Shown piece after piece: positions 43,718-53,254 of a stretch of 64,000 nucleotides of DNA. The stretch comes from Flammeovirga sp. SJP92 (GTDB taxonomy: Bacteria; Bacteroidota; Bacteroidia; Cytophagales; Flammeovirgaceae): contig NZ_LQAQ01000093.1 in NCBI RefSeq assembly GCF_001583495.1, positions 558,001 to 622,000 of the forward strand, written 5' to 3'. Each line of letters starts with the position of its first letter. Within the stretch, counting starts at the first letter, position 1. Under the pieces are notes generated by a model. The model saw only the letters and a list, made by a program, of their open reading frames with translations, did not search any database and was not told the DNA's origin. The translations under genes were made by a program, and so were the position numbers.

Positions 43718-45757
43718 ATGAACTTCGTAAACCCTGTTTTTTTATATGCCCTGCCATTAGTTGCAGTGCCACTAATTATTCACCTTTTTAATTTCCAGAG
43801 GTCGTCTGAAGTGAAGTTTACCAATGTTGCCTTTCTTCAAACCGTTAAGGAAATGTCAAATGCTCAGGATCGATTAAAAAAGATTCTAGTGATGATTGCC
43901 CGTATGGCTTTTATTCTTTTGGCTATTCTGACTTTCGCCCGTCCTTATATTCCAAAGGAAGATGGAAGTACATTATTGAAAGGTGACACCGGAAAAATCA
44001 GTATTTACATTGACAACTCCTTCAGTATGCAAAGTGAACGTAATGGAAAAACACTTCTGGATGCTGGAAAAGATATTGGCAGAAATATACCAAGCATCTT
44101 CCCGGTGGGGTATAATTATCAAATTATTGACAACCGATTTACAGGGAGTTCTAGATATTTCAAAAACCAAGACCGTACTGAAGAAGAAATCATAGGTCTC
44201 ACATACTCTAATTTCACAAGAGGGCTAGATGAGATCAATACTTTTAGCCAAGATGCTTTTGTTAGAGAAAAAATGGGTGACAATAAACAAATTTTTATGA
44301 TTTCAGATTTTCAAAAATCAACAAATCAAGAATTTGAACAATTTGACTTTGATACATCTACGACTTATCATTTAATTCCATTACAAGCCGACAAAACTGA
44401 AAATCTGCGTATTGATTCTGTTTGGTTAGAAAAACCTTTCTTGAAGGAAAAAGAAAATAATAAACTCTTTGTCAAAGTTTCTAACCTTGGAAAAGGTGAA
44501 GTAATTGACAAAGATCTCAAACTCTACATTGAAGATGTGCAATCTTCCAACGCCAATATCTCTTTGGAAGAAGATGAAACGAAAACGATAGAAATGGCTT
44601 TCGCAATTAGTAATGCCGGCTCCAAAAGATGCAGGGTGAGTATTGATGATTACCCTGTCGACTTTGACAATGACCATTACTTTATTCTTAATGTGTCACC
44701 AAATATCAATATTGCCATTATATCAGATAACCCTAGAAAATATTTGTCTACAGTTTATAAAAGTGAACCATTTTTAAATGCAACTTCTTTCAGATCCAAC
44801 TCTATTGATTACTCCGCTACCAACGGAGCTGATTTATTGATTCTTGATTATGTAGAGTCCATTAATGAATCTCTCAATGAAGTCATTACTAATGCTATCA
44901 GAAACGGTACAAATATCACTGTCTTTCCTCCTCCAAACATGGATATTGACAGTTATTCCCGTGCTTTTGGCGTATTGATTTCTAAAAATAATATTTCAGT
45001 AAACAGTCAGTTTATTGGTACTATTCCTCCTCCTAAAAAAGATCCTTTCTTTGCTAACGTATTTGAAAAGAGAATCAAAAACATGAGTATGCCAGAAGGT
45101 ATTTCTAATTATCAATGGAACGGCAGAGGAGTTCATACACTTTTGAGCTACAAAAACAGTCAAAGTTTCTTGTCTGTACAGGAGAATGCGTTACAGAATA
45201 TTTATTTCAGCTCAGTGCCACTGGATCCAAAATATTCTAATTTCGGAAAGCATGCTTTATTTGTTCCCGTCATGTATAGAATGGCTATTTTGAGTAAAAC
45301 ACAATCCGATCAGCTTTCTTATAACTTTGGAGATAAGAATATTCGTATTCGTCTTGAAGGCCTTCAGAAAGGAAGTATGTATAAGCTTCAGAAAGGCGAC
45401 CTTGAGATCATCCCTACTCAAAAAGTCAATGCAGATATTCTTACTTTAAAACTTCCTAATGAAGATATGGAAGCTGGGTGTTATACCATTAAAAGCACCG
45501 AAAATGAAGCAATCATTGGTTATATTGCTTTCAACTATGACATTCTGGAATCCAAACTGGAAAGTTATTCAGCAGATGAACTGAAGGAGAAACTAAAGGA
45601 TATCAAAAACATAAAAATTTACAGCAATACGAAAGCAGATACCTTCAAACAAATTTTCATGGAAGATAATGTGGCACAACCACTATGGAGATGGTTCCTT
45701 CTTTTTGCATTACTGTTCCTTAGTATAGAAATGGCAATTCTTAGATTTTGGAAATAG
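43718..45757 (+). CDS. BatA-type membrane protein
   Basis: The 679-residue protein starts with the BatA N-terminal signature: FVNPVFLYALPLVAVPLIIHLFNFQR, then SSEVKFTNVAFLQTVKE and a second helix ILVMIARMAFILLAILTFARP. A von Willebrand-like segment with SIYIDNSFSMQSE has a DxSxS metal site pattern. The middle is extracytoplasmic and beta-rich. One more helix (WRWFLLFALLFLSIEMAILRF) closes the protein. Relatives occur in Bat gene clusters tied to stress and aerotolerance, but here it stands alone. Confidence 0.83.
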   Translation: MNFVNPVFLYALPLVAVPLIIHLFNFQRSSEVKFTNVAFLQTVKEMSNAQDRLKKILVMIARMAFILLAILTFARPYIPKEDGSTLLKGDTGKISIYIDNSFSMQSERNGKTLLDAGKDIGRNIPSIFPVGYNYQIIDNRFTGSSRYFKNQDRTEEEIIGLTYSNFTRGLDEINTFSQDAFVREKMGDNKQIFMISDFQKSTNQEFEQFDFDTSTTYHLIPLQADKTENLRIDSVWLEKPFLKEKENNKLFVKVSNLGKGEVIDKDLKLYIEDVQSSNANISLEEDETKTIEMAFAISNAGSKRCRVSIDDYPVDFDNDHYFILNVSPNINIAIISDNPRKYLSTVYKSEPFLNATSFRSNSIDYSATNGADLLILDYVESINESLNEVITNAIRNGTNITVFPPPNMDIDSYSRAFGVLISKNNISVNSQFIGTIPPPKKDPFFANVFEKRIKNMSMPEGISNYQWNGRGVHTLLSYKNSQSFLSVQENALQNIYFSSVPLDPKYSNFGKHALFVPVMYRMAILSKTQSDQLSYNFGDKNIRIRLEGLQKGSMYKLQKGDLEIIPTQKVNADILTLKLPNEDMEAGCYTIKSTENEAIIGYIAFNYDILESKLESYSADELKEKLKDIKNIKIYSNTKADTFKQIFMEDNVAQPLWRWFLLFALLFLSIEMAILRFWK

Positions 45758-45792
45758 AGTATATTATTAACTCACATTCCCCACATTTAAAC

Positions 45793-45831
45793 AAAAAAAT
45801 CCATTGTAAACCTCGTTTACAATGGATTTTT
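45793..45831. terminator. Bidirectional terminator
   Basis: A long perfect stem (AATCCATTGTAAAC with its complement, 3-nt loop) with T-runs on both strands lies between the convergent BatA-like and sensor genes. Confidence 0.9.
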
Positions 45832-45851
45832 GCTTTTATCAAAGTACAAAC

Positions 45852-48245
45852 TTAAACTTTTTCTACTTCAGAAGACAAGTCGTCTCCTTTTTCTCCTAAC
45901 TGAGATTTATAGAAAAGAATTTGTTCATCTTTCAAGGCTATTTCCTTCTTCAGAGCATTTCTTACTTCTTCCAACTCAATTTGCCTTCTTGCCATTTCTT
46001 CTTGAGTAGTTTGAAGTTCTTCTGTATTCTGAAGCATTTCTTCCTCTCTTGTTCTCAGTTCCTGTGTCAACTTCTGTGCGTCTGAGAGTAAGTGTGCCGT
46101 TCTTGTATTATGTTTTGCAGAAGTAATTGCTGAAGCAATATTCTCAGAAATTCGCTCTACAAACTCAATCATATATCTTTCAAAAACATCAAATGACGCT
46201 ACCTCAATAACTCCTAAAGCCTGTTCGTTGAACTTCAATGGAACAATTAAAAGGCTTTTCGGTGATGCTAAACCTAAACCTGTTACAATTTTGGAATACC
46301 CATCAGGAACATCATCGATAAATAAAGATTCATTTTCTTGCCAGCAACGGCCTGCTAGACCTTCTCCAAAACCAATTTTCTTATCGAGGTATTTTTGTCG
46401 GTCAAAAGCATAACAAGCTTTCAATTGTAAGTAAGGTTTACTGGCTTTCTCATCATCTTCTACCAAAAATAGCATGCCTTGATTGGCTGACAGGTAATCG
46501 ACCAGTTCTCTTAATACCACCTCATACAATTGATCAACATTATCCAGGTACTGTCTTGTGATATCTGCAAATTTGGTAATCCCCTCATTCACCCATTGCC
46601 TTCGGTGATCTTCAATAGAAACCTCTTTTAATCGATCTCTCATTTTCACCAATGAATTTCCTAGTACATCTCTATTGCCGTAAGTTTCGAATTTGGTTTC
46701 AAAATTACCTTTACCAATATCCCTCGCAAAATCAGAAGTATCTTTTGTTCGATCAATCAGAGTATTCATAGAAGAAATCGTTTGTCCGATTTCATCCTGA
46801 GAAGTGACAGGAATCGAAGTAGATAAATCACCTCTTGACAATTTTCCAATTGCCTCCTGCAATTTATAAATTGGCCTTGTAAAACTAGTAGAATAAGCAT
46901 TGGAGATAATCACACCAATAATGAAAATGACCAAGGTAGCTAATGCCACATTCCATTTCAATCTTTCAATAGACTCAAAAGCTTCCTCTTCCTGCATTTC
47001 AGCTATAATAATCCATGGAAGCTCTCTGATCTTTAATGTTGAATAAGCGCTCAAAGCCGGCTTACCCAAATAGTTTTTAGACAGCATATTACCAGCATGT
47101 CCTTTCAGAGCATCCAAAATAGGTTCTGTTTTCACAGATTTAGACAGTACCGTTGTTCTAAGCGACTTTATCTGATTGATTTCATCACCTGCGACGTTAA
47201 GATCCAATAACTCCTCATAAAATTTTTCTGGTTCTTCTTCGAAAAGACGAGCATCACTTCTCATCAATTGATCTTTACCTACCAAATAAGTTTCTCCCGT
47301 TACACCAAGTCCTTCTTCTACCCAATCTCCGTCATCTGTCATGATCTTATTGATAGCAGATAAAGGCATTGTAGCAATAAGCACAGCAATCTTTTCTCCT
47401 TCTTCATATACTGGAGCTGAGAAAAATATTTGCAGTCCTCCATAAGCACCTTCATAAGAAACAAAATCGGATAAGATCACCATATTTGGTCGGATAGAAT
47501 TTCTGGCTAAAGTGAAAGCTTGTCCAAGGGCCGACTGTCTAAAAACACCATCCATCAAACTTGATCCAAAATCAGTATTTTTTGCCACTGAGTAAATCAC
47601 TTCTGAAGTATGCACATTGACTAGTAAAATATCAGAGAAACCATCCGCCATCAAAAACCTCCTAAAAGAAGAATGATATCTTTCATGAATATCTGAATAA
47701 GCAGTTTTATCTTCCGCTCTATTCATCAAGTCTTTTTTACCGATTGGATTCTGATTGTTTGCAATGTATAGATTCTGAAGGACTACAGCCTTGTCCGATA
47801 GTTCTTCAGTACTTTTTATAAGTTGTTTTGAAAAAAGATCCTGCTCTCCAAGCTTTCTATCCACACTTGTTCTGTAAAATTCCTTAAGATCTCTTCTCAT
47901 CAAAGTAATCTTACCAGGGGTGTAATAAAAATCCATAATAGAATAAGCTGGAGAAAGCTCCATCACTGCATCAGCTACCATTCTACTTTGTGCCAATACA
48001 CTTACCTGCTCTTTTGCATCTTCAATAAAAGACTCCAATGCTCTTCTCTTTACTTCTCGTACAGAGGTTAACTGAGCAAAAACAGCCTCTTCCAAAGATT
48101 TCTTTGCAGAGTAATATCCCAAAAAGCCTACTGCAATACTTGACAGTGCTGCAATCATTAGCATGTTAAGCAAAACCTTAACACGAATACTTAAATCATT
48201 TATCCTTAAACCAACATTTCTGGAAGTTGATGATTGATCACTCAT
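45852..48245 (-). CDS. Cache-HAMP-GAF membrane sensor without kinase domain
   Basis: This 797-residue protein has a first transmembrane helix (about 25-47), an extracytoplasmic Cache-like domain (about 50-415), a second helix (about 425-447, LATLVIFIIGVIISNAY), a HAMP linker (about 448-500), a GAF domain (about 570-710, with GEGLAGRCWQE and SLLIVPL), and a final coiled coil (about 715-790). The Cache part has the VTGETYLVGKDQLMRSDAR motif typical of the family. No histidine kinase, methyl-accepting or cyclase domain follows. It probably passes signals by protein contact through the coiled coil. Confidence 0.85.
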   Translation of the reverse strand: MSDQSSTSRNVGLRINDLSIRVKVLLNMLMIAALSSIAVGFLGYYSAKKSLEEAVFAQLTSVREVKRRALESFIEDAKEQVSVLAQSRMVADAVMELSPAYSIMDFYYTPGKITLMRRDLKEFYRTSVDRKLGEQDLFSKQLIKSTEELSDKAVVLQNLYIANNQNPIGKKDLMNRAEDKTAYSDIHERYHSSFRRFLMADGFSDILLVNVHTSEVIYSVAKNTDFGSSLMDGVFRQSALGQAFTLARNSIRPNMVILSDFVSYEGAYGGLQIFFSAPVYEEGEKIAVLIATMPLSAINKIMTDDGDWVEEGLGVTGETYLVGKDQLMRSDARLFEEEPEKFYEELLDLNVAGDEINQIKSLRTTVLSKSVKTEPILDALKGHAGNMLSKNYLGKPALSAYSTLKIRELPWIIIAEMQEEEAFESIERLKWNVALATLVIFIIGVIISNAYSTSFTRPIYKLQEAIGKLSRGDLSTSIPVTSQDEIGQTISSMNTLIDRTKDTSDFARDIGKGNFETKFETYGNRDVLGNSLVKMRDRLKEVSIEDHRRQWVNEGITKFADITRQYLDNVDQLYEVVLRELVDYLSANQGMLFLVEDDEKASKPYLQLKACYAFDRQKYLDKKIGFGEGLAGRCWQENESLFIDDVPDGYSKIVTGLGLASPKSLLIVPLKFNEQALGVIEVASFDVFERYMIEFVERISENIASAITSAKHNTRTAHLLSDAQKLTQELRTREEEMLQNTEELQTTQEEMARRQIELEEVRNALKKEIALKDEQILFYKSQLGEKGDDLSSEVEKV

Positions 48246-48453
48246 AGTCTACTTTATATGTCTCCTACTACTGCTGTACTTTAAAGCAATTCAAGTACCA
48301 TGATTACATAGTGGATGTATGAACTATTTCTTTTTTAGAATTTATTCCTGATTTGAAAATAATCATTCTATGTGAATAGATGAAATCATTCTGATTATTA
48401 AGAATAACGAAGAATTAGATATTCTATTTTTAAGATTACTAAATTTTGGGCAT

Positions 48454-48484
48454 AAAAAAAAAGGTTGATATTTCTATCAACCTT
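48454..48484 (-). terminator. Terminator of tRNA-Leu
   Basis: A perfect 10-bp stem (AAGGTTGATA with its complement, loop TTTC) is followed on the minus strand by a run of T residues. It begins 6 bp past the tRNA 3' end. Confidence 0.88.
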
Positions 48485-48490
48485 TCTCAG

Positions 48491-48572
48491 TGCGGGTGGA
48501 GGGACTCGAACCCCCACGCCGTGAAGCACTAGATCCTAAGTCTAGCGTGTCTACCAATTTCACCACACCCGC
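48491..48572 (-). tRNA. tRNA-Leu (anticodon TAG)
   Basis: The 82-nt minus-strand sequence folds as a class II tRNA. The acceptor stem is GCGGGTG with CACCCGC. The anticodon arm is CTAGA-CTTAGGA-TCTAG, which gives anticodon TAG. The T-arm contains GGTTCGAGTCC and a long variable arm is present. The CCA end is not encoded. A near match to the -7 element (CACCTTTG) lies about 32 bp upstream at 48605-48612. Confidence 0.96.
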
Positions 48573-48770
48573 TTTTTGTTGTGGCCTTTTGTTTTAAAGC
48601 GATGCAAAGGTGCACGTTTTTATATTACCACGCAAGTTTATTCTAAAATAATTTCTTTAATAAAATTAAATATAATGCGATTTACATTTCTAAAAATAAT
48701 ATTCGTCTGTTATTCAGATGTGTTAAGTATCTGATAATAAATAGTGTGTATAACATCAAAAACTTATTCC

Positions 48771-48778
48771 TATCTTTG
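48771..48778 (+). promoter_or_regulatory. Putative -7 element for mnmA
   Basis: TATCTTTG matches TAnnTTTG. It lies 91 bp before a 26-codon basic frame and 233 bp before mnmA, so both would be on one transcript. Confidence 0.45.
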
Positions 48779-48868
48779 AAAAAAAATCGAGTTTTTTTTG
48801 AAAAAAATTTGATAAACACCAAGACAGAGAATATTCTGAACTTTTGAATTCATTTTTTGAAGCTATTC

Positions 48869-48949
48869 ATGAAAAAATTAAAACGTTTAAGCCATTGCTA
48901 CGTTGAGGTATTTTCCAGAAAAAAGAGAATTAAAAAGGGAAAAGAATAA
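48869..48949 (+). CDS. Possible small basic peptide upstream of mnmA
   Basis: An ATG at 48869 opens a 26-codon frame with many lysines and arginines (begins MKKLKRLSHCYVEVF, then RKKRIKKGKE). It lies between a promoter match and mnmA. It could be a leader peptide or a small conserved protein; the short length makes chance possible. Confidence 0.3.
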   Translation: MKKLKRLSHCYVEVFSRKKRIKKGKE

Positions 48950-49010
48950 TTGTTTTGGTCATTATTGTTTGTGAAAAGGGAACTTAACCCCCTGTAAGCA
49001 TTTTAATTTT

Positions 49011-50216
49011 ATGGCAAAAAGAGTAGTAGTTGGTCTATCCGGTGGAGTAGACTCAAGCGTAGCCGCTTATTTATTAAAAGAGCAAGGTTATGATGTAATT
49101 GGTCTTTTTATGATCAATTGGCACGATGGAAGTGTAACAATTCAAGGTGAATGCCCATGGATTGATGATAGTAATGATGCATTACTTGTAGCAAATAAGC
49201 TTAACATCCCATTCCAGAGTGTAGATTTAAGTGAACAATACAAAGAACGTATTGTTGATTATATGTTTGCTGAATACGAAAAAGGCAGAACCCCCAATCC
49301 AGACGTATTATGTAACAGAGAAGTGAAATTCGATGTCTTTATGGATATTGCGATGTCACTTGGAGCTGATTACGTAGCTATGGGCCATTATTGCAGAAAA
49401 GATTCATTCATTGATGAAAATGGCAAGGAGGTATACCGCTTACTCGCAGGTGTCGATGGAAATAAAGATCAAAGTTATTTCTTATCACAATTGAATCAAG
49501 AACAGCTTTCAAAAGCTCTCTTCCCAATTGGTGAACTTACAAAACCAGAGGTAAGAGCTATTGCTGCTGAGCAAGACTTGATCACAGCAGATAAAAAGGA
49601 TTCACAAGGACTTTGCTTTATTGGAAAAGTAAAACTTCCAGACTTCTTAAAACAGCAGTTAATGCCAAAGGCTGGTAATATTGTTGAGGTACCTGTTGAT
49701 CACCCTATTTATATTGAAAGAGAGGCCTCGATTAATGACGCATCTTCTGATACTGAAAAATTAGATCTTCAGACACTCCCTTATACTTACAAACCGACGT
49801 ATGGTAAAAAAGTAGGTGAACATCAAGGAGCACATTACTACACAATCGGTCAACGTAAAGGCTTAGGTGTAGGAGGAACTCCACTACCACTGTTTGTGAT
49901 TGCAACTGACACAGAAACCAATACGATTTACACTGGTCAAGGCAGTGAACATCCTGGTTTGAATAGACAAGGTTTGAAAGTAGAATCAAATGAAATTCAC
50001 TGGGTAAGAGAAGACCTTAAGATGGAAATTGGTGAAACAAGAGAATACATGGCTAGAATCAGATACCGTCAACCTCTTGAGAAAGTCACGCTTTATCAAA
50101 AAGAAGATGGGTTATACTGTGTATTTGACAATAAACAATCTGGTATTTCAGCAGGACAATTTATTTCTTGGTATCAAGAGGATGAATTAATAGGTTCTGG
50201 TGTAATTGGTAGATAA
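49011..50216 (+). CDS. mnmA: tRNA 2-thiouridine(34) synthase MnmA
   Basis: MnmA thiolates uridine 34 in tRNAs for Glu, Gln and Lys. The PP-loop is [13 protein letters not shown] at the N-terminus. The two catalytic cysteines are in [12 protein letters not shown] and [31 protein letters not shown]-type sequence and the C-terminal VRYRQPL-like IRYRQPL segment complete the family. The 401-residue length exceeds the E. coli enzyme because of an insert around residue 235 to 260. A bidirectional terminator follows. Confidence 0.96.
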   Translation: MAKRVVVGLSGGVDSSVAAYLLKEQGYDVIGLFMINWHDGSVTIQGECPWIDDSNDALLVANKLNIPFQSVDLSEQYKERIVDYMFAEYEKGRTPNPDVLCNREVKFDVFMDIAMSLGADYVAMGHYCRKDSFIDENGKEVYRLLAGVDGNKDQSYFLSQLNQEQLSKALFPIGELTKPEVRAIAAEQDLITADKKDSQGLCFIGKVKLPDFLKQQLMPKAGNIVEVPVDHPIYIEREASINDASSDTEKLDLQTLPYTYKPTYGKKVGEHQGAHYYTIGQRKGLGVGGTPLPLFVIATDTETNTIYTGQGSEHPGLNRQGLKVESNEIHWVREDLKMEIGETREYMARIRYRQPLEKVTLYQKEDGLYCVFDNKQSGISAGQFISWYQEDELIGSGVIGR

Positions 50217-50233
50217 TTCCATTTCATTTTCAT

Positions 50234-50272
50234 AAAAAATGGTCATTAGCTTTTCATAACTAATGACCATTT
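50234..50272. terminator. Bidirectional terminator between mnmA and mreD
   Basis: A perfect 13-bp stem (arms 50237-50249 and 50260-50272, 10-nt loop) is flanked by an A-run on the left (T-run for the minus strand). Confidence 0.85.
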
Positions 50273-50300
50273 CTATTCTATAATTTTTCAGACTGAATAC

Positions 50301-50831
50301 TTAAAGCCTTCTTCTTCCTACATTACCATAAAATAAGTACTGAATCGCTAATACAATAACTAAGGTAGCAAAAGTGCTTAATACTCCTCTTAAGATTGCT
50401 TTTGGCATAAAAGACATATTGCCTGCCTCAATCATAAATAAAGTAATATGATGTAGAAGGATTTGAGGAATTACAAAAACAAGGAAAGTACCAAAGCCCA
50501 TTTGATTAATGGTAGGTATTTCAGATAATTCATAACCACCTGTAGGTGCTGTCCACTTCATGATTTGAGTTCTAGTAAAAGCAAGAAAAACACATGAAGC
50601 TGTATGGATACCTATTGAATCATAAAATATATCTACTACAAATCCCATACAGAAAGCTACCAACAAAATACTCATGTTCATTGCCCCAAATGGAAGTAAG
50701 ACTAGAAAAGCAACGTAAGGAAACACCATCACATTACCATCAAAGAAAGTAAGGTTTCTAAAAAACAATACCTGAACAAAAAGGTAGATTAAAAATAAGC
50801 CTGCTTGTTTTAACCAAATTTCTCTTCCCAT
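50301..50831 (-). CDS. mreD: Rod shape-determining protein MreD
   Basis: The 176-residue protein has five to six transmembrane helices, such as FLIYLFVQVLFF, VFPYVAFLVLLPF and ILLVAFCMGFVVDIFYDSIGIHTASCVFLAFTR. The GFVVDIFYDSIGIH segment matches the conserved central motif of MreD (F..D...G..G). It is the last gene of mreBCD and starts 36 bp after mreC. It takes part in the elongasome for cell wall growth in the inner membrane. Confidence 0.88.
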   Translation of the reverse strand: MGREIWLKQAGLFLIYLFVQVLFFRNLTFFDGNVMVFPYVAFLVLLPFGAMNMSILLVAFCMGFVVDIFYDSIGIHTASCVFLAFTRTQIMKWTAPTGGYELSEIPTINQMGFGTFLVFVIPQILLHHITLFMIEAGNMSFMPKAILRGVLSTFATLVIVLAIQYLFYGNVGRRRL

Positions 50832-50867
50832 AATTTATAATTGATCCTTAAACTCCTACAAAAAATT

Positions 50868-51719
50868 TTACTGTTCATCCATAGATTCCAATGAATCTTT
50901 TTCAGCCCTGAATAGCGATTTTGATACATAGACATGATGTAGTTTCGAGAAGTCTACTGAAACATCAATTGTCACTAACCAAAAACGTTCAGAAGGTGTT
51001 TTCTCCGCCTCTGTCACAACACCTAACATTACACCCTCTGGATACACAGTATTAAACCCTGAAGTTGTAATTGTATCTCCCACGTCAATATCTAAATGCA
51101 ACGGTAAATAATTTACAGAGGCCTTAGTAGGATCTTCTGTGTCCCATTTTACAGTACAAAGAGCACCATTTTTCTTCAATTCTGAAGACACTGCCATATC
51201 TCTATGCAGAAGCGAATAACATGTCGCAAAATGATTGGACACAGATTTCACTTGTCCTACCACACCATCTTTTGTCATGATACCCATTCCTTCTAAAATT
51301 CCATCTTTTCTACCTTTATTCAACGTAATATAATTGGCCGATCTATAGACTGAATTATTGATAACTCTTGCTGGAATAAAATCATAAGCAATTGTATCAC
51401 TCATCCCGTAAAACAGAGGAGACAAAGTATTTTCCTGTTCAACACTATCATTAATACTTACCATCTGATTAAGCTCTATCTGCTTTCTCAAAAGTGCGTT
51501 TTCATTCAACAGGTCCTCATTGACCTCAGTTAGGTGAAAATACTGCTCAACATTTGATGTAGTATTGTAAATCCCTCCTACAACAGTGTTAGAAGAAGAT
51601 AGAATTACCGAACGCTGATAGGTATTATTATTGACAATTAAAGCGGCCGCAACCAGCTCTAAGAGGATAAATACTAAAAAGACTCGGTATTTAAATATTA
51701 TAGCAAATAATTGACTCAT
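50868..51719 (-). CDS. mreC: Rod shape-determining protein MreC
   Basis: MreC is a bitopic scaffold of the elongasome. The 283 residues start with one transmembrane helix (VFLVFILLELVAAALIV), then a coiled coil (about 65-90, LNENALLRKQIEL-type), then the beta-rich periplasmic domain with NYITLNKGRKDGI, GMGIMTKDGVVGQVKSVS and DTITTSGFNTVYPEGVMLGVV. It is preceded by a terminator and inverted repeat between mreB and mreC, so expression may be separable from mreB. Confidence 0.93.
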   Translation of the reverse strand: MSQLFAIIFKYRVFLVFILLELVAAALIVNNNTYQRSVILSSSNTVVGGIYNTTSNVEQYFHLTEVNEDLLNENALLRKQIELNQMVSINDSVEQENTLSPLFYGMSDTIAYDFIPARVINNSVYRSANYITLNKGRKDGILEGMGIMTKDGVVGQVKSVSNHFATCYSLLHRDMAVSSELKKNGALCTVKWDTEDPTKASVNYLPLHLDIDVGDTITTSGFNTVYPEGVMLGVVTEAEKTPSERFWLVTIDVSVDFSKLHHVYVSKSLFRAEKDSLESMDEQ

Positions 51720-51730
51720 AAAATGGCAAT

Positions 51731-51738
51731 CAAAAATA
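51731..51738 (-). promoter_or_regulatory. Possible -7 element for mreCD
   Basis: The minus strand reads TATTTTTG, matching TAnnTTTG, only 12 bp before the mreC start. If used, the transcript would be almost leaderless. Confidence 0.28.
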
Positions 51739-51812
51739 TTATCTCCAGAAAAAATATATGAGCAGACTTAGAATCTCTCTCTTTTTGTAAAAATCTAGCC
51801 TCTCATTAATAA

Positions 51813-51862
51813 TTTAAGAGAGAAAAGGTTTTTAGCTTATCGTAATTTTTCTCTCTCTTAAA
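51813..51862 (-). promoter_or_regulatory. Large inverted repeat between mreB and mreC
   Basis: TTTAAGAGAGAAAA at 51813-51826 pairs with TTTTCTCTCTCTTAAA ending at 51862, with a 2-nt bulge and a loop of about 20 nt. No T-tract follows. It could protect the mreC message end or be a control site. Confidence 0.45.
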
Positions 51863-51893
51863 ATATCATGCAAGATAAAATGAAGATTCGAAC

Positions 51894-51933
51894 AAAAAAA
51901 AACGCAATGAAATCTTTCAATTCTTATTGCGTT
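51894..51933 (-). terminator. Intrinsic terminator after mreB
   Basis: An 8-bp stem (AACGCAAT with ATTGCGTT, 17-nt loop with an inner GAAA/TTTC pair) is followed on the minus strand by seven T residues, 13 bp past the mreB stop. Confidence 0.78.
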
Positions 51934-51945
51934 ATTTTTATCTAA

Positions 51946-52971
51946 TTAGGTAATCAAAATTGCTTTGAACCTATTTAATTCTTTTAGAACATGTCCAGTA
52001 CCTAATACAACGGCTCTTAACGGATCGTCTGGCACATGAACAGGAAGTTTTGTTTTCAATGAAATTCTTTTGTCCAACCCTCTTAATAAAGCTCCTCCAC
52101 CTGTCAGATGAATTCCTCTATCATATATATCTGCAGATAATTCAGGCGGTGCAGTTTCCAAAGCTCTTAAAATGGCTTCTTCTATCTTAGAAATAGATTT
52201 ATCTAAAGCAAAAGCTACTTCTGCATAAGATACATTAATGACTTTTGGAATACCTGTCAATAAGTCCCTACCTCTGATTTCATAATCCTCTGGAGCATCA
52301 TCCAATTCAGCCAAAGCAGCCCCTACTTCAAACTTAATTTTCTCAGCTGATCTTTCACCAATCAATAAGTTATGCTGACGGCGCATATAATCTAAAATAT
52401 CTCTATTGAAGACATCTCCAGCAGTTCTCACAGATTGATCACATACAATTCCGGACATTGCAATCACTGCAATTTCTGTAGTACCACCACCGATATCCAC
52501 TACCATACTTCCCATTGGCTCTTCAATATTTACACCAATACCAATTGCTGCAGCTATTGGTTCAGGAACCATATATACTTCTTTTGCTCCGGCATGCTCT
52601 GCGGAGTCACGAACGGCTCTCTTTTCTACCTCTGTAATACCAGAAGGGATACAAATAACCATTCTATGAGAAGGCGTAAAAAAACGCTTTTTTGCATCAG
52701 ACATCTTAATCAAACCACGGATCATCTGCTCTGCAGCATGGAAGTCCGCAATTACGCCATCTTTAAGAGGACGAATTGTCTTGATATTCTCATGTGTTTT
52801 CTCATGCATCTGCATGGCTTTAGCACCGAGTGCAATCACTTTTCCTGATTGCCTATCTAATGCAATGATAGAAGGTTCTTCTACCGCAATTTTGCCTTTG
52901 GTGAGAATCAGCGTATTTGCTGTTCCTAGATCTATTGCTAGATCACTTGTAAAAAAATCAAAGAAACCCAT
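51946..52971 (-). CDS. mreB: Rod shape-determining protein MreB
   Basis: MreB is the bacterial actin that guides lateral wall synthesis. The 341 residues begin with DLAIDLGTANTLI (phosphate 1 loop), followed by PEPIAAAIGIG, VVDIGGGTTEIAV (phosphate 2) and IHLTGGGALLRGLD (adenosine motif). Length and start are normal. It is the first gene of mreBCD; a terminator separates it from mreC. The 283 bp upstream show no clear promoter. Confidence 0.97.
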   Translation of the reverse strand: MGFFDFFTSDLAIDLGTANTLILTKGKIAVEEPSIIALDRQSGKVIALGAKAMQMHEKTHENIKTIRPLKDGVIADFHAAEQMIRGLIKMSDAKKRFFTPSHRMVICIPSGITEVEKRAVRDSAEHAGAKEVYMVPEPIAAAIGIGVNIEEPMGSMVVDIGGGTTEIAVIAMSGIVCDQSVRTAGDVFNRDILDYMRRQHNLLIGERSAEKIKFEVGAALAELDDAPEDYEIRGRDLLTGIPKVINVSYAEVAFALDKSISKIEEAILRALETAPPELSADIYDRGIHLTGGGALLRGLDKRISLKTKLPVHVPDDPLRAVVLGTGHVLKELNRFKAILIT

Positions 52972-53254
52972 TGAAACTTTACTCTTTTTTCATTTTTCGA
53001 GATAATTGGTACAACTGCAGTAAAAAAAATCGAGTTATTAATGATTTCAATTTGTAGCAATTACTTACATCCGAATAATTACTCTCAGTTTATTGAAAAG
53101 GAATACAAGACAAATGATCAGCTATTTATCTCGCTTATTTTTATTGGTTCATCAATCAACCGCCCTAATGAAGTTTAATAACCGCCTTATCTACGGCTAT
53201 TAAAGAAACGGCAAATAATGTACCTATGGTATACTAAATGCTTATAAAATTATC

